NCBI RefSeq assembly: GCF_042850985.1
Contig: NZ_AP031415.1
Coordinates: 1,674,001 to 1,738,000, forward strand
DNA: 64,000 nucleotides
Source of the DNA: Allocoprobacillus sp002160865
GTDB lineage: Bacteria > Bacillota_I > Bacilli_A > Erysipelotrichales > Coprobacillaceae
Direction of reading: 5' to 3'
This document shows, piece after piece, positions 36,400-46,154 of this stretch. Made by a program: the position numbers and the translations under genes. The stretch's first letter is position 1. Each line of letters opens with the position of its first letter. A model generated the notes under the pieces. That model made no database searches. It was not told the origin of the DNA and saw only the letters and a list, made by a program, of their open reading frames with translations.

Positions 36400-37677
36400 T
36401 TAATCTTCTTCACTAAATAAATTTTCAATTACTTTCGTCAATTTTCCCTTTTTCTTTGTATCTGAACTATAAGCAGTCTTTGTTTTCGTTAATCCTTTAA
36501 AACGAATACTCATCGTATTAGAAATATCTGGCAAAACGAGTGACGAATCTATTTGTCCAAAAATTTTCAAACGATCATTCAGATAATACATCATACCAAG
36601 ACAAGAAACAAATGACATATCACGTGCTCCAATGGTATCAGGACGATAGGTTCTGACAGCACTATTTAAAACTTGTGTTGCAACCTCATCAATAGCCGGT
36701 AATTCTCCCCCGCCACCAACAATCACTGTTTCATAACTTCTACCGTCATTAATGACTTCTATTTTTGTCTTAATGACTTCCATAATCTCCTGAACACCTT
36801 CAGATAAGACATGTGCCAAATCTTTTTGAGTAAAATGCTTTTCCACATCATTTTGACTTGTTGTATGTATAACATCTTCATCTCCGATACGAAGATCACA
36901 TGTTCCATATTTCACTTTATATAACTCCGCCTTATCCATAGGAATTTGCCATGATGTTGCTATTTTTCTTGTCAAATCATAACCACCCACATGAGCCTGT
37001 GCAATATATTTTAAATAACCATCTTCAAAAAAAGCAATCGTTGAATTACGATATCCAACATCAATTAAAATTGCCCCTTCTTGAAGATAAACATCATCAA
37101 ATGCTTCCTTTGCACAAGCATAAGCATTAATTGTAATATCTAAAACTTCCACTCCAGCTTTTTCAACAGCGTTAATATAACCATATAATAACTTCTTTCT
37201 TGAAGTAATAACTAATGATTCCACTTTCAATGATGCTGATTTTTCACCAATTGGAATATCTTTCATTGATTTCGTATCCAAATAAAACATTGCTGGAATG
37301 ACAGAAATAATTTCCTCATCTTCTTTTAAAGCAAAACGTTTGGAAAGTTTTAAAGCACGAACAATGTCCTCACTTGTAATTTGATCCAAAGGAGAATTAA
37401 CTTTTGTAATCCCATCACTTTGATAGATATGGGCATGAAAAGACGGTATACATAAAGCCACTTTTGAAATCATTGCTCCCAGAGATTTTGATGCTTCATC
37501 AATAAGCTGTTTAATTTCACTGACAACAACAGGCATGTTTTCAATTTGACCTTTACGAATTCCATGACTAGTGATTTTCTTGGCAAAAAGCACATTAATA
37601 TTTGCACTTACAACCTCACCAACAAGCAATTTAACCGTTGCACTTCCTATATCTAATACAGCATAGATATTCTTCAT
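36400..37677 (-). CDS. ftsA: Cell division protein FtsA
   Basis: 425 residues. Actin-like ATPase that tethers FtsZ to the membrane. YAVLDIGSATVKLLVGE (about 4-20) is the phosphate-1 loop, GAILIDVGYRNSTIAFF phosphate-2, and TVIVGGGGELPAIDEVA the adenosine motif. C-terminal GKLTKVIENLFSEED is an amphipathic membrane-targeting helix. Normal length. Confidence 0.96.
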   Translation of the reverse strand: MKNIYAVLDIGSATVKLLVGEVVSANINVLFAKKITSHGIRKGQIENMPVVVSEIKQLIDEASKSLGAMISKVALCIPSFHAHIYQSDGITKVNSPLDQITSEDIVRALKLSKRFALKEDEEIISVIPAMFYLDTKSMKDIPIGEKSASLKVESLVITSRKKLLYGYINAVEKAGVEVLDITINAYACAKEAFDDVYLQEGAILIDVGYRNSTIAFFEDGYLKYIAQAHVGGYDLTRKIATSWQIPMDKAELYKVKYGTCDLRIGDEDVIHTTSQNDVEKHFTQKDLAHVLSEGVQEIMEVIKTKIEVINDGRSYETVIVGGGGELPAIDEVATQVLNSAVRTYRPDTIGARDMSFVSCLGMMYYLNDRLKIFGQIDSSLVLPDISNTMSIRFKGLTKTKTAYSSDTKKKGKLTKVIENLFSEED

Positions 37678-37772
37678 ATACGCTTCTCCTTCAAAAAAAT
37701 ACTTCTTTACTATTGTAGCATAATTTTAATCATAAGAAAATATATAAATGACGAAAAAGAACTCATCAAGAC

Positions 37773-37804
37773 AAAAAATAATGCATTTTAAAAATGCATT
37801 ATTC
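37773..37804 (-). terminator. Hairpin after divIB
   Basis: Stem AATAATGCATTTT/AAAATGCATTATT overlapping the divIB stop, followed on the minus strand by TTTTTTGTC. It may partly insulate ftsA-ftsZ. Confidence 0.6.
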
Positions 37805-38566
37805 ACAATCTTTCATATAAACATAATTTCCCTCAAAACTAAAGACACATTTATTTTTAAATGCTTCTTTATTTGCCACATAATCATATCTATTATTGAG
37901 TTGATCAGCCATATCCTCAATACGTAAATATAAGATTTTTCCATCATCCATAATAAATTTCAAACGTGTTTCATCAGCTTTTTGAGGATCATACAAAATA
38001 TCACTCGTCTGACTTTTAACAATTTCTGGAATCTTTACGTATTCTTTAGCAAACTGCTTTAATAATTTTAAATCTTTAAATTGCGTTATACGTGGTGTTG
38101 CCTGCAACGAGGTAATTAAATCTTGATCTTTCGTTTCACTGACATTACCCAATTCATCAATAACATATGTCTTTTTACCAATAACACAATAAGCGACCTT
38201 TTGAGCCTCCTCTATTTCAATACGGACGGACCCTAGTAACGATTTGGTAACTCTCACCTTTTTAATAAATGGTAATTGTGAAATTTCATCTTCAACATGA
38301 CCTGTATTGACAAACAAAAGCACATCTCCTTTATGAACAGAAATGGTATCCAAAATTTCTTCTTTTGAAACTTCCTGCTGTCCTTCAATCACAATAGTTT
38401 GCACACGGGAATAATCACTTATAAAATATCCTGCAACCAGCAACAACAACAAAAGAACAATAACAATTTTAATTTTACGTTTTAATTTTTTCTTCTTTCT
38501 ATTTTTTCTTAAAAGCTGAGTCTGATTTTCATCATGTTCATTAAAATAGTATTGTTCTTTAGCCAT
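37799..38566 (-). CDS. divIB: Cell division protein DivIB/FtsQ
   Basis: 255 residues. Basic cytosolic tail (KNRKKKKLKRKIK), one membrane helix at about 35-52, then a POTRA domain (VQTIVIEGQQEVSKEEILDTI, VTKSLLGSVRIEIEEAQKVAYCVI) and a beta domain. It stabilises the divisome with FtsL/DivIC. The ATG at 38566 is preferred to a GTG at 38575 for spacing to AGGTGA. It follows murB directly. Confidence 0.9.
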   Translation of the reverse strand: MAKEQYYFNEHDENQTQLLRKNRKKKKLKRKIKIVIVLLLLLLVAGYFISDYSRVQTIVIEGQQEVSKEEILDTISVHKGDVLLFVNTGHVEDEISQLPFIKKVRVTKSLLGSVRIEIEEAQKVAYCVIGKKTYVIDELGNVSETKDQDLITSLQATPRITQFKDLKLLKQFAKEYVKIPEIVKSQTSDILYDPQKADETRLKFIMDDGKILYLRIEDMADQLNNRYDYVANKEAFKNKCVFSFEGNYVYMKDCE

Positions 38567-38575
38567 ATCTTTCAC

Positions 38576-39487
38576 CTACTCCCAATTAATTAAAATAACC
38601 TCTTTTTCCAGTTCCACACCGAAACGATTAAATACCGTTTTTTCAACCAATAAAATCAAATCCAATATATCTTTGGCACTGGCATAGCCATTATTCACAA
38701 TAAAATTAGAATGTTTAGGTGAAACCTGTGCTCCACCAATTTCATAGCCTCTTAACTGGCATTCATCAATATACTGCCAAGCAGGTTTTTCATCAGGATT
38801 TCTAAAAATACTTCCAGCACTGGCAAAATTCCAAGGCTGTGTTGCCATACGTTTTTCTTTACGTTTATCTAAAACCTGCATAATATCTTTAGGATCACGT
38901 GATGTCATCGTAAAAGTTGCTTCTATCAATACCCAATCTTTATGTTTTTGTAAGATGGACTGACGATAATTAAATTGCATCTGCTCACGATTTAATGTCA
39001 TAAGCTCACCTTTTTCATTCAATATCAAAGCCGATGTAAAAACATCACTTATACAATACTTGTAAGCCCCAGCATTCATATAAACGCCTCCACCAATCGT
39101 TCCTGGAATACCACCCATAAATTCAAAACCTGATAGTCCCACTTTAGCAGCTTCATATGCCAGATAAATCATACTGACTCCTGCTTGAGCTCGTATTTCC
39201 ACACCATTAAAATGGACTTTATTTAAATTCTTTAATGAAAAGATAACCCCTTCATATTCTTTATCAGAAAACAACAAATCTGATCCTCTACCAATGACCA
39301 TATGTTTAACCTGGTGTTCACGGCAATATTGTATTCCTCTTTTTAACGCTTCAATATTTTCAATATAAATAAATAATCTGGCAGGACCTCCTACTTTAAA
39401 TGTTGTATGTTTATATAAAGGTTCATTTTCTAAAATTTCACCCAACTGTAAATCAACTAAATCATAAAATATATTTTCAAAATCCAT
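38576..39487 (-). CDS. murB: UDP-N-acetylenolpyruvoylglucosamine reductase
   Basis: 303 residues. FAD enzyme making UDP-MurNAc. TTFKVGGPARLFIYIE (about 28-43), the FAD motif VIGRGSDLLFSD, FMGGIPGTIGGGVYMNAGAY (about 124-143), the proton-donor serine in SAGSIFRNP, and C-terminal HSNFIVNNGYASAKDIL. Type II MurB length. It lies between murG and divIB in the dcw cluster. Confidence 0.97.
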   Translation of the reverse strand: MDFENIFYDLVDLQLGEILENEPLYKHTTFKVGGPARLFIYIENIEALKRGIQYCREHQVKHMVIGRGSDLLFSDKEYEGVIFSLKNLNKVHFNGVEIRAQAGVSMIYLAYEAAKVGLSGFEFMGGIPGTIGGGVYMNAGAYKYCISDVFTSALILNEKGELMTLNREQMQFNYRQSILQKHKDWVLIEATFTMTSRDPKDIMQVLDKRKEKRMATQPWNFASAGSIFRNPDEKPAWQYIDECQLRGYEIGGAQVSPKHSNFIVNNGYASAKDILDLILLVEKTVFNRFGVELEKEVILINWE

Positions 39488-39489
39488 GC

Positions 39490-40578
39490 TTATTTCCTTT
39501 CTAGTGTTTTCAAAATTTCTTGATATATATCTTCACAAGCATGTGGTTTTCCTAATTGACATGCATGAGCCTTGAATGATTGCAATAATGCCTGATCTTT
39601 TAATAATTCTCTAACCTCTTTTACAAATCTTTCGGCACTGAGGTCTTTTTCTAAAATCATACGTGCCGCTTTCGCATTCACTAATTCCATAGCATTATAT
39701 TCCTGATGATTTTTAACGACATAAGGACTTGGAATAATAATAGAAGCCGCACCTAAAGCTGTAATTTCAGCTAAAGTTGTTGCTCCAGCACGTGATACAA
39801 TAATATCACAGCTGGAAATCAGACTAGGCATATCATCAATATAACTAACAAGATGAATAGAATCTTGAAGATCACCTAATTCATTTTTCATCTCATCATA
39901 ATAATTTTTTCCAGTGACATAAATCACATCATAATCATCATATTGCATTTGACGTAATGCTTCTTTCATCACACGATTAACAGATGATGATCCCAAGCTT
40001 CCCATCACAATCACAACTGTCTGACGATGAGGGGGAATCTGATAAAGATCATGAATATCTTTCAGTTTTTGATGAGCAACAACACTTGCTCGAGGATTCC
40101 CCAATAAAACAGTTTTATTACTTGGGAATTCATTATACGCTTTTTCATAACAACATACAATCTTATTCACTTTTTTTATTAAAACTTTATTTGTTAACCC
40201 AATAATTGAATTCTGTTCATGAATCATTGTTGGAATTTTAAGTTGGGATGCCGCCATGACAATGGAAGCACTTGGATAACCACCAAAACCAATCACAATA
40301 TCCGGTTGAAATTCTTTTAAAATCTGTTTTGACTTTTTTAAAGATTTGATAAAAATGAAAGCATTTTTTAATTTTTGAATTGGATTTCCTACTAATCCTT
40401 TAACAGCTAATCCACGATATTCATAACCTAATTGTGGAACAACCTGTGATTCTAAACGATCTGTTGTTCCAACAAACAAAAATTCTGCATCTTGATCTTG
40501 TGTTTTTATATATTCAACAAGGGCTAAAGCAGGATACAAATGTCCACCTGTTCCCCCTGCACTCACAATTATTTTCAT
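39490..40578 (-). CDS. murG: Lipid II synthase MurG
   Basis: 362 residues. Adds GlcNAc to lipid I at the inner membrane face. The glycine-rich GGTGGHLYPALAL (about 8-20), GFGGYPSASIVMAA, MHEQNSIIGLTNK, VMGSLGSSSVN, and donor-site SRAGATTLAEITALG (about 263-277) are all present. Start at 40578, 22 nt after ftsW. Confidence 0.97.
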   Translation of the reverse strand: MKIIVSAGGTGGHLYPALALVEYIKTQDQDAEFLFVGTTDRLESQVVPQLGYEYRGLAVKGLVGNPIQKLKNAFIFIKSLKKSKQILKEFQPDIVIGFGGYPSASIVMAASQLKIPTMIHEQNSIIGLTNKVLIKKVNKIVCCYEKAYNEFPSNKTVLLGNPRASVVAHQKLKDIHDLYQIPPHRQTVVIVMGSLGSSSVNRVMKEALRQMQYDDYDVIYVTGKNYYDEMKNELGDLQDSIHLVSYIDDMPSLISSCDIIVSRAGATTLAEITALGAASIIIPSPYVVKNHQEYNAMELVNAKAARMILEKDLSAERFVKEVRELLKDQALLQSFKAHACQLGKPHACEDIYQEILKTLERK

Positions 40579-40600
40579 CTCTCACCACTCCTAGTTCTCA

Positions 40601-41686
40601 TTATAACACATCCCGACAAGATTTCGAGATATTAATTAAAATTCCTATACTCATTAATGTAATAACCAAACTTGTGCCACCATAGGACATTAATGGTAAG
40701 GTTACACCTGTAACAGGAAAAAGTCCGACAACTACGCCTAAATTAATGAGTGTTTGAATACCCATCATCGAAGTTATACCAATCATCAAAAAACTTCCAA
40801 ATAAATCCGGAACGTTCTGACTGATTTTCAACATCGTTTTCAACAAACTCGTATAGAGTCCTATTAAAATGATACCTCCTAAAAAACCAAATTCTTCAGC
40901 AACAATTGCAAAAATAAAATCTGTCTGTGGTTCAGGTAAATAAAAATGTTTTTGTATACTCTTATCAAAGCCAACACCTAAAAGTCCTCCCGGTCCAATT
41001 GCATATAAAGCCTGAATTGCCTGAAAACCACTTCCTAATGGATCTTGAAATGGATTTAAAAAAGAAAGAATACGCTCCATACGATAGGGAGCCGATAAAA
41101 TCATCACAACAATTCCTATCACACCAATAATACCTAAACCAACAAAATAACGAAATGGAAAAGGTGACACAATCATCATCACAATAATACCACATGCCAT
41201 AACAATACCACTACCAAAATCCGGCTGTAACATAATGAGTAAAAAGCCTAACCCCATTATCAATAATATCTTAAAACTATAACGAATTTTTTTCATCTGA
41301 TAATAATGTTTTTCAATATATACCGCTGTATAAATAATTATTCCTATTTTAAACAATTCACTTGGCTGTAATGCAAAAAAACCTAAATGAAACCAGCTGC
41401 GACTACCGCCTCTGACAACACCAATTCCCGGGATTAAAACAAGAATCAATAATACAAAACAAATCATTAAAATCAAACGATAATATTTTTTATACAAATG
41501 ATAATCAATACGTGATGTCACAAACATAGCTATAAACCCTAAACAGGCAAAAATAACCTGTCTTTTGATATAATAAAAAGCATCATCATACTTATAAAAT
41601 GCCCAGATATGTGAAGAAGTATAAACACTTATTAAACCAATCATAACAATGATCACAGTTAAAGCAACAATTTTCTTTGTTTTCAC
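40601..41686 (-). CDS. ftsW: FtsW/RodA/SpoVE-type peptidoglycan glycosyltransferase
   Basis: 361 residues, about ten membrane helices. SEDS motifs: GGSRSWFHLGFFALQPSELFKI (about 93-114), QPDFGSGIVMACGI, LYAIGPGGLLGVGFDKSIQKHFYLPEPQTDFIFAIVAEE (catalytic Asp in the first extracellular loop region) and C-terminal LPLMSYGGTSLV. In sporulators SpoVE occupies this dcw position, so ftsW and spoVE cannot be told apart by position alone. Confidence 0.92.
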   Translation of the reverse strand: MKTKKIVALTVIIVMIGLISVYTSSHIWAFYKYDDAFYYIKRQVIFACLGFIAMFVTSRIDYHLYKKYYRLILMICFVLLILVLIPGIGVVRGGSRSWFHLGFFALQPSELFKIGIIIYTAVYIEKHYYQMKKIRYSFKILLIMGLGFLLIMLQPDFGSGIVMACGIIVMMIVSPFPFRYFVGLGIIGVIGIVVMILSAPYRMERILSFLNPFQDPLGSGFQAIQALYAIGPGGLLGVGFDKSIQKHFYLPEPQTDFIFAIVAEEFGFLGGIILIGLYTSLLKTMLKISQNVPDLFGSFLMIGITSMMGIQTLINLGVVVGLFPVTGVTLPLMSYGGTSLVITLMSIGILINISKSCRDVL

Positions 41687-41725
41687 GGTGACACCCCCAT
41701 CATTTCACTATATGAAAAGAAGCAT

Positions 41726-41755
41726 CAAAAAAGAAGATACACCAACGTATCTTCT
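41726..41755 (-). terminator. Terminator between murD and ftsW
   Basis: Minus-strand stem AGAAGATAC/GTATCTTCT followed by TTTTTTGATG. It splits the dcw cluster into mraY-murD and ftsW-ftsZ parts. Confidence 0.75.
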
Positions 41756-41758
41756 CAC

Positions 41759-43102
41759 TTACTTAAAATCATGAACAATCTCTTTAAAAACCTTTCCTCT
41801 TTCTTCATATCCACTAAATTCATCATATGAACTTGTTGAAGGGGATAATAATACAACATCTCCTTCATGAGCAATTTCCTTTGCTTTCATCACAGCATCT
41901 TTCATATGTTCAACAACAATTGTATTGTCTATATGCATTTCTCTGGCAAATCTTTCCTTTGCCTCACCAAAACAAATAAGCGTTGAGATCTTCGAAGCAT
42001 AAGATGACATCTCTGTTAAATCCAGACCTTTTTCATGACCACCCATTAATAATATAACCGGCTGTTTAAAAGCTTTTAAAGCAATAATCGCTGCATCTGT
42101 ATTTGTCGCTTTAGAATCATTGTAATATTTAACACCATGATATTCTCTTACAAATTCTATACGGTGTTCTACTCCCTGAAAAGAAGCCAAAGTATCATGA
42201 ATATCTGATAAAGACACATGACTTAATGCACAGGCAATAATGGCAATCATCATATTTTGAATATTATGATCACCTACTATTTTTATTTCATCCAAATCAA
42301 TAACATGATTTCCTTTATAATAAATCGCTTGATTTTGAATCATACAATCAGCTGGTTTGGTTAAAGAAAGAGTCACTCTTTGAGCCAAAACAGGATACCT
42401 GCTTAAATAACTCTGCAAGATTTCATCATCCAAATTTTCAATAAAATAATCTTGCTTATCTTGATTCATATAAATACGCGTTTTAGAAGCATAATATTCA
42501 TCCAGTGAAGCCATATAATCCAAATGATCTGGAGTCAGATTTATAATTGTAGAAATATGTGGATGAAACTTTTCAATATCTAATAATTGAAAATTAGACA
42601 TTTCTAAAACCACATCATACCCATCACAATGAAGCAAATCATTGTCTAAAACACAAGAGGAATAAGGTATACCCACATTACCTGCCAAACAAGACAAATG
42701 ATGGGCATGTTTTAAAATCTCATCAATTAATGTCACTGTTGTCGTTTTCCCATTTGTTCCTGTAATAGCAATATAATTTTGCATTTGAGCCACTTGATAA
42801 GCCAGTTCAATTTCAGTGTAAACAGGAATTCCTCTTTCTTTTAATCTCAAAACAAAAGGTTTATGATAATTTATGCCCGGATTTTTGACCACAAAATCAA
42901 AATCTCTTTCAAACAATTCATCAGGGTGTCCCCCCGCAATCATTTCAATACCTCTTGCCAGATATTCATCATAACAATCAATATGATCCTTTGCTGCAAA
43001 TTCATTCACTGTAATCGTGGCATGCATTGCATCAAGCAGTTCAACTGCAGCCCTGCCACTTTTAGCCAATCCTAAAACTAAGACTTTTTTCCCTTTTAAC
43101 AT
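41759..43102 (-). CDS. murD: UDP-MurNAc-L-alanine:D-glutamate ligase
   Basis: 447 residues. Mur ligase: VLVLGLAKSGRAAVELL N-domain, ATP loop ITGTNGKTTTVTLIDEIL (about 113-130), NLTPDHLDYMASLDEY, and C-terminal YNDSKATNTDAAIIAL and LLSPSTSSYDEFSGYEERG. Adds D-Glu to the UDP-MurNAc-Ala precursor. It follows mraY by one base. Confidence 0.97.
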   Translation of the reverse strand: MLKGKKVLVLGLAKSGRAAVELLDAMHATITVNEFAAKDHIDCYDEYLARGIEMIAGGHPDELFERDFDFVVKNPGINYHKPFVLRLKERGIPVYTEIELAYQVAQMQNYIAITGTNGKTTTVTLIDEILKHAHHLSCLAGNVGIPYSSCVLDNDLLHCDGYDVVLEMSNFQLLDIEKFHPHISTIINLTPDHLDYMASLDEYYASKTRIYMNQDKQDYFIENLDDEILQSYLSRYPVLAQRVTLSLTKPADCMIQNQAIYYKGNHVIDLDEIKIVGDHNIQNMMIAIIACALSHVSLSDIHDTLASFQGVEHRIEFVREYHGVKYYNDSKATNTDAAIIALKAFKQPVILLMGGHEKGLDLTEMSSYASKISTLICFGEAKERFAREMHIDNTIVVEHMKDAVMKAKEIAHEGDVVLLSPSTSSYDEFSGYEERGKVFKEIVHDFK

Positions 43103-43103
43103 A

Positions 43104-44087
43104 TTACATAACTCCTAAGACAATCCCAATAATTCCACAAATAAACCCTAAAAACCAAAAAGAAATCACAACTTGCTGTTCCGTCCATCCCAGCATTTCA
43201 AAATGATGATGAATTGGTGCCATCTTAAATACACGTTTTCCTCTTGTTTTAAAGGATACAACTTGAATGATAACAGATAGTGTTTCAACTAAGAAAACCC
43301 CACCAATTAAAATAAACAATAATTCTTGACGTGTTAAAACAGCTAAAGCTGCTAAAAAACCACCAAGCGCTAACGATCCTGTATCACCCATAAATATACG
43401 TGCTGGATGATAATTAAAGCACATAAATCCAAGCAATGTTCCAACGACTGCCATAGCATAAATAGCAATTTCATAATCTTTATTCATAATCGCAAAAATA
43501 ACAAAAACAGAGATAGCTATCATAGATAGTCCTGTTGCCAGACCGTCCAACCCATCTGTTAAATTTACAGCATTGCTGCCAGCAGTAAACATAAAATACA
43601 CAAGAATAGGATAAAACCATCCTATATCTACTTCAATATGTAATAAAGGAATGGAAATAGCAGTATCAAATTGAGGAATAAAGACTTTCGCCAAAATATA
43701 AAATGCGATAGCAACCACAGATTGTAAAGCATATTTATATAATGGCTTTAAACCATCATTTGTCTTTCTCACAACAATCAAATAATCATCAATAAATCCT
43801 ACTAGTCCAAATCCTAAAAAAGCAAATGTCAATAAATGAATATACGGATTTTTTAATGAAGTCATATTCAAAATATAAACAACAATGATTGCACATAAAA
43901 TAAAAACAGTTCCCCCCATTGTTGGGGTACCACCTTTGGCTTTATGTGATTGTAGTCCTTCTTCTCTTTCAACCTGTCCAAACTTCAATTTCTTCAAATA
44001 ACGGATCGCTTTAGGCATCACTGCCACAACAACAATAAAGCTCACAAGAAAATTCAAAACAATTTTTAAAAAGACCATATTAAACAT
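43104..44087 (-). CDS. mraY: Phospho-MurNAc-pentapeptide transferase
   Basis: 327 residues, about ten membrane helices. Makes lipid I. KAKGGTPTMGGTVFI (about 48-62), FIDDYLIVVRKTNDGLKP with the conserved DDY, NLTDGLDGLATG (about 175-186), and MAPIHHHFEMLGW near the C-terminus. AGGAGTC precedes the ATG. First gene of this minus-strand cluster with its own promoter. Confidence 0.97.
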   Translation of the reverse strand: MFNMVFLKIVLNFLVSFIVVVAVMPKAIRYLKKLKFGQVEREEGLQSHKAKGGTPTMGGTVFILCAIIVVYILNMTSLKNPYIHLLTFAFLGFGLVGFIDDYLIVVRKTNDGLKPLYKYALQSVVAIAFYILAKVFIPQFDTAISIPLLHIEVDIGWFYPILVYFMFTAGSNAVNLTDGLDGLATGLSMIAISVFVIFAIMNKDYEIAIYAMAVVGTLLGFMCFNYHPARIFMGDTGSLALGGFLAALAVLTRQELLFILIGGVFLVETLSVIIQVVSFKTRGKRVFKMAPIHHHFEMLGWTEQQVVISFWFLGFICGIIGIVLGVM

Positions 44088-44119
44088 AATAAGACTCCTT
44101 TACCTCTTTTATCTTTTAC

Positions 44120-44148
44120 AATATACCATATTTTTCATACAATAACAA
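44120..44148 (-). promoter_or_regulatory. mraY promoter
   Basis: Minus-strand -35 TTGTTA (44143-44148), 17-bp spacer and -10 TATATT (44120-44125), about 33 bp before the mraY start. Confidence 0.75.
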
Positions 44149-44240
44149 CAATCAAAAAGAAGCCATCTTTATTTATAATTATCATTATTTATTGACTTAA
44201 TATTTTTTTATTATTTTCTTTATCTTCAATCCATTTTCTA

Positions 44241-44246
44241 TATAAT
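44241..44246 (+). promoter_or_regulatory. -10 element before the DUF1846 gene
   Basis: TATAAT 23 bp before the ATG. A poor -35 (TTTATC, 44219-44224) is 16 bp upstream. Confidence 0.45.
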
Positions 44247-44268
44247 GTTGTCTAGGAGTGAGAAAAAA

Positions 44269-45735
44269 ATGAAAAAAGCCTTTAGCAATGAATTATATGT
44301 AGAACTACAATCAAAACATATCCAAGAAAGAATTGAACAATTCGACAACAAGCTTTATTTAGAGTTTGGTGGTAAACTTTTTGACGATACCCATGCTTCA
44401 CGTGTTTTACCCGGTTTTGAACCCGACAGCAAACTCAAAATGTTATTAACTTTAAAAGATAAAGTAGAAGTCATCATCGCTGTTTGTGCAAAAGATTTGG
44501 AAAGACATAAAATGAGAAGGGATTTAGGCATTTCTTATGATGATGAAGTGATACGATTAATCAATGAATATGAACATGTCGGTTTATATGTTGGAAGTGT
44601 AACAATCACACAATATCAACATCAAAACTCAGCTGATACCTTTAAAACCAAATTAGAAAAACGTGGTATTAAAGTCTTTATGCAATACCCTATTGAAAAC
44701 TATCCTCATAATGTTGATCATATTATTTCTCCAGAAGGTTTTGGTAAAAATGATTATATTATCACAACGAAACCTTTGGTCGTGGTGACAGCACCGGGTC
44801 CCGGTTCAGGAAAAATGGCAACATGTCTATCACAGTTATATCATGAACATTTACATGGTATTCGTGCTGGATATGCAAAATTTGAAACTTTCCCAATCTG
44901 GAACTTGCCTTTAAAACATCCCGTGAACTTAGCATACGAAGCTGCTACAATTGATCTCAATGATGTCAATATGATTGATCCATTCCACCTTGAAAAATAT
45001 GGTGAAACAACCGTTAACTATAATCGTGATATTGAAATCTTCCCTGTATTAAATACAATGTTTAAAAAAATCTTTGGTGAATCTCCTTATGCTTCTCCTA
45101 CTGATATGGGTGTCAACATGGCAGGCTATGCCATCATTGATAATGAAGCCGCTAAAGATGCCAGCTGCCGTGAAATTGTTCGTCGTTATTACCACGCTCA
45201 AGTAGATTATCTGATGGGAAAAATTAATGATCAGTCATTAGAAAAAATGCAAATGCTGCTCTCTCAAGCAGGGGTAGATGCAAAAAATCGTAAATGTGCC
45301 ATTGTAGCTAGAGAAGTAGCACAAACACGTCAGGGTCCTGTCTGTGCAATCGAATTAAATGATGGACATTTAATCAGTGGAAAGACATCATCATTATTAC
45401 GTGCATCAAGTGCTGCTATGTTGAATGCATTAAAATATCTGGCTGGAATTGAACAGGACATTGAATTGATTTCACCAACGATGTTACATTCTATTCTTTC
45501 TTTAAAAAATGATTACTTAAATATGAAAACACCTCTTTTGGATATTGATGAAGTCTTACTGACATTAACAATTGCTTCAGCTCAAGATCAAAATGCAAAA
45601 AAATGTCTGGAAGCTCTCCCTTTATTGAAAGATTGTGAAATTCATTCAACTGTCATTTTAAGTAATAAAGATACGGAAACATTAAGAAAATTGAATATGA
45701 ATTTAACTTGTGATCCTAAGCATGCAACAGCTTAG
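44269..45735 (+). CDS. DUF1846/UPF0371 family protein
   Basis: 488 residues, matching the family length (about 490-500). Family-typical stretches are AFSNELYVELQSKHIQERIEQFD at the start and a central phosphate-binding-like loop VTAPGPGSGKMATCLSQLYH (about 173-192). Structures in the family show an ATP-dependent-like fold, but no established reaction is known to me. The ATG at 44269 follows AGGAGTG; an in-frame TTG at 44245 is less likely. Divergent from mraY. Confidence 0.88.
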   Translation: MKKAFSNELYVELQSKHIQERIEQFDNKLYLEFGGKLFDDTHASRVLPGFEPDSKLKMLLTLKDKVEVIIAVCAKDLERHKMRRDLGISYDDEVIRLINEYEHVGLYVGSVTITQYQHQNSADTFKTKLEKRGIKVFMQYPIENYPHNVDHIISPEGFGKNDYIITTKPLVVVTAPGPGSGKMATCLSQLYHEHLHGIRAGYAKFETFPIWNLPLKHPVNLAYEAATIDLNDVNMIDPFHLEKYGETTVNYNRDIEIFPVLNTMFKKIFGESPYASPTDMGVNMAGYAIIDNEAAKDASCREIVRRYYHAQVDYLMGKINDQSLEKMQMLLSQAGVDAKNRKCAIVAREVAQTRQGPVCAIELNDGHLISGKTSSLLRASSAAMLNALKYLAGIEQDIELISPTMLHSILSLKNDYLNMKTPLLDIDEVLLTLTIASAQDQNAKKCLEALPLLKDCEIHSTVILSNKDTETLRKLNMNLTCDPKHATA

Positions 45736-45745
45736 GATTTTTTTA
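45713..45745 (+). terminator. Terminator after the DUF1846 gene
   Basis: Stem ATCCTAAG/CTTAGGAT with seven Ts; the stem starts inside the last codons. Confidence 0.8.
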
Positions 45746-45746
45746 T

Positions 45747-45771
45747 TAAAAAAACCTCTATTGAGGTTTTT
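45747..45771 (-). terminator. Terminator after the DUF3783-like gene
   Basis: Minus-strand AAAACCTC/GAGGTTTT followed by TTTTTAAT. Confidence 0.7.
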
Positions 45772-46138
45772 GAGTCATATATGAATATTCTTTTGCGACA
45801 CTTTGATACAACTGAGAGAATGTATAATTGACATTATGTTGTGTTAAAACAGCTTTATAAGGAATAAAAGGAATTCCTTTCAAACGAAATAACTGCAATA
45901 ATAATTCAAGTTGATTATCTTTTTGAAGGGCAAAAAATACAAATGGTTCCTGCATCATTGTAAGAATAGATGATTGAGATTGTCTTTGATATCCCTCTAA
46001 ATGTAGTAAGTATCCAATTGTCTGATGAATATCATGAAGATCAATTTCATCTATGGCAATATCCAAATCCTTTCCAATACTTTGTATTTTTGATTTGATG
46101 TATTCTGGTAAACGGTAAACTAAAATTGTATCTTTCAT
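45758..46138 (-). CDS. DUF3783-like small protein
   Basis: 126 residues. Pattern: MKDTILVYRLPEYIKSKIQS at the N-terminus and QEPFVFFALQKDNQLELLLQLFRLKGIPFIPYKAVLTQHNV in the second half, resembling DUF3783 proteins of Firmicutes. No catalytic motif. The ATG at 46138 has GAAAGGA 6 nt upstream. It is 16 nt downstream of the LCP gene and presumably cotranscribed with it. Confidence 0.65.
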   Translation of the reverse strand: MKDTILVYRLPEYIKSKIQSIGKDLDIAIDEIDLHDIHQTIGYLLHLEGYQRQSQSSILTMMQEPFVFFALQKDNQLELLLQLFRLKGIPFIPYKAVLTQHNVNYTFSQLYQSVAKEYSYMTQKPQ

Positions 46139-46154
46139 ATAAAATCCTTTCATT

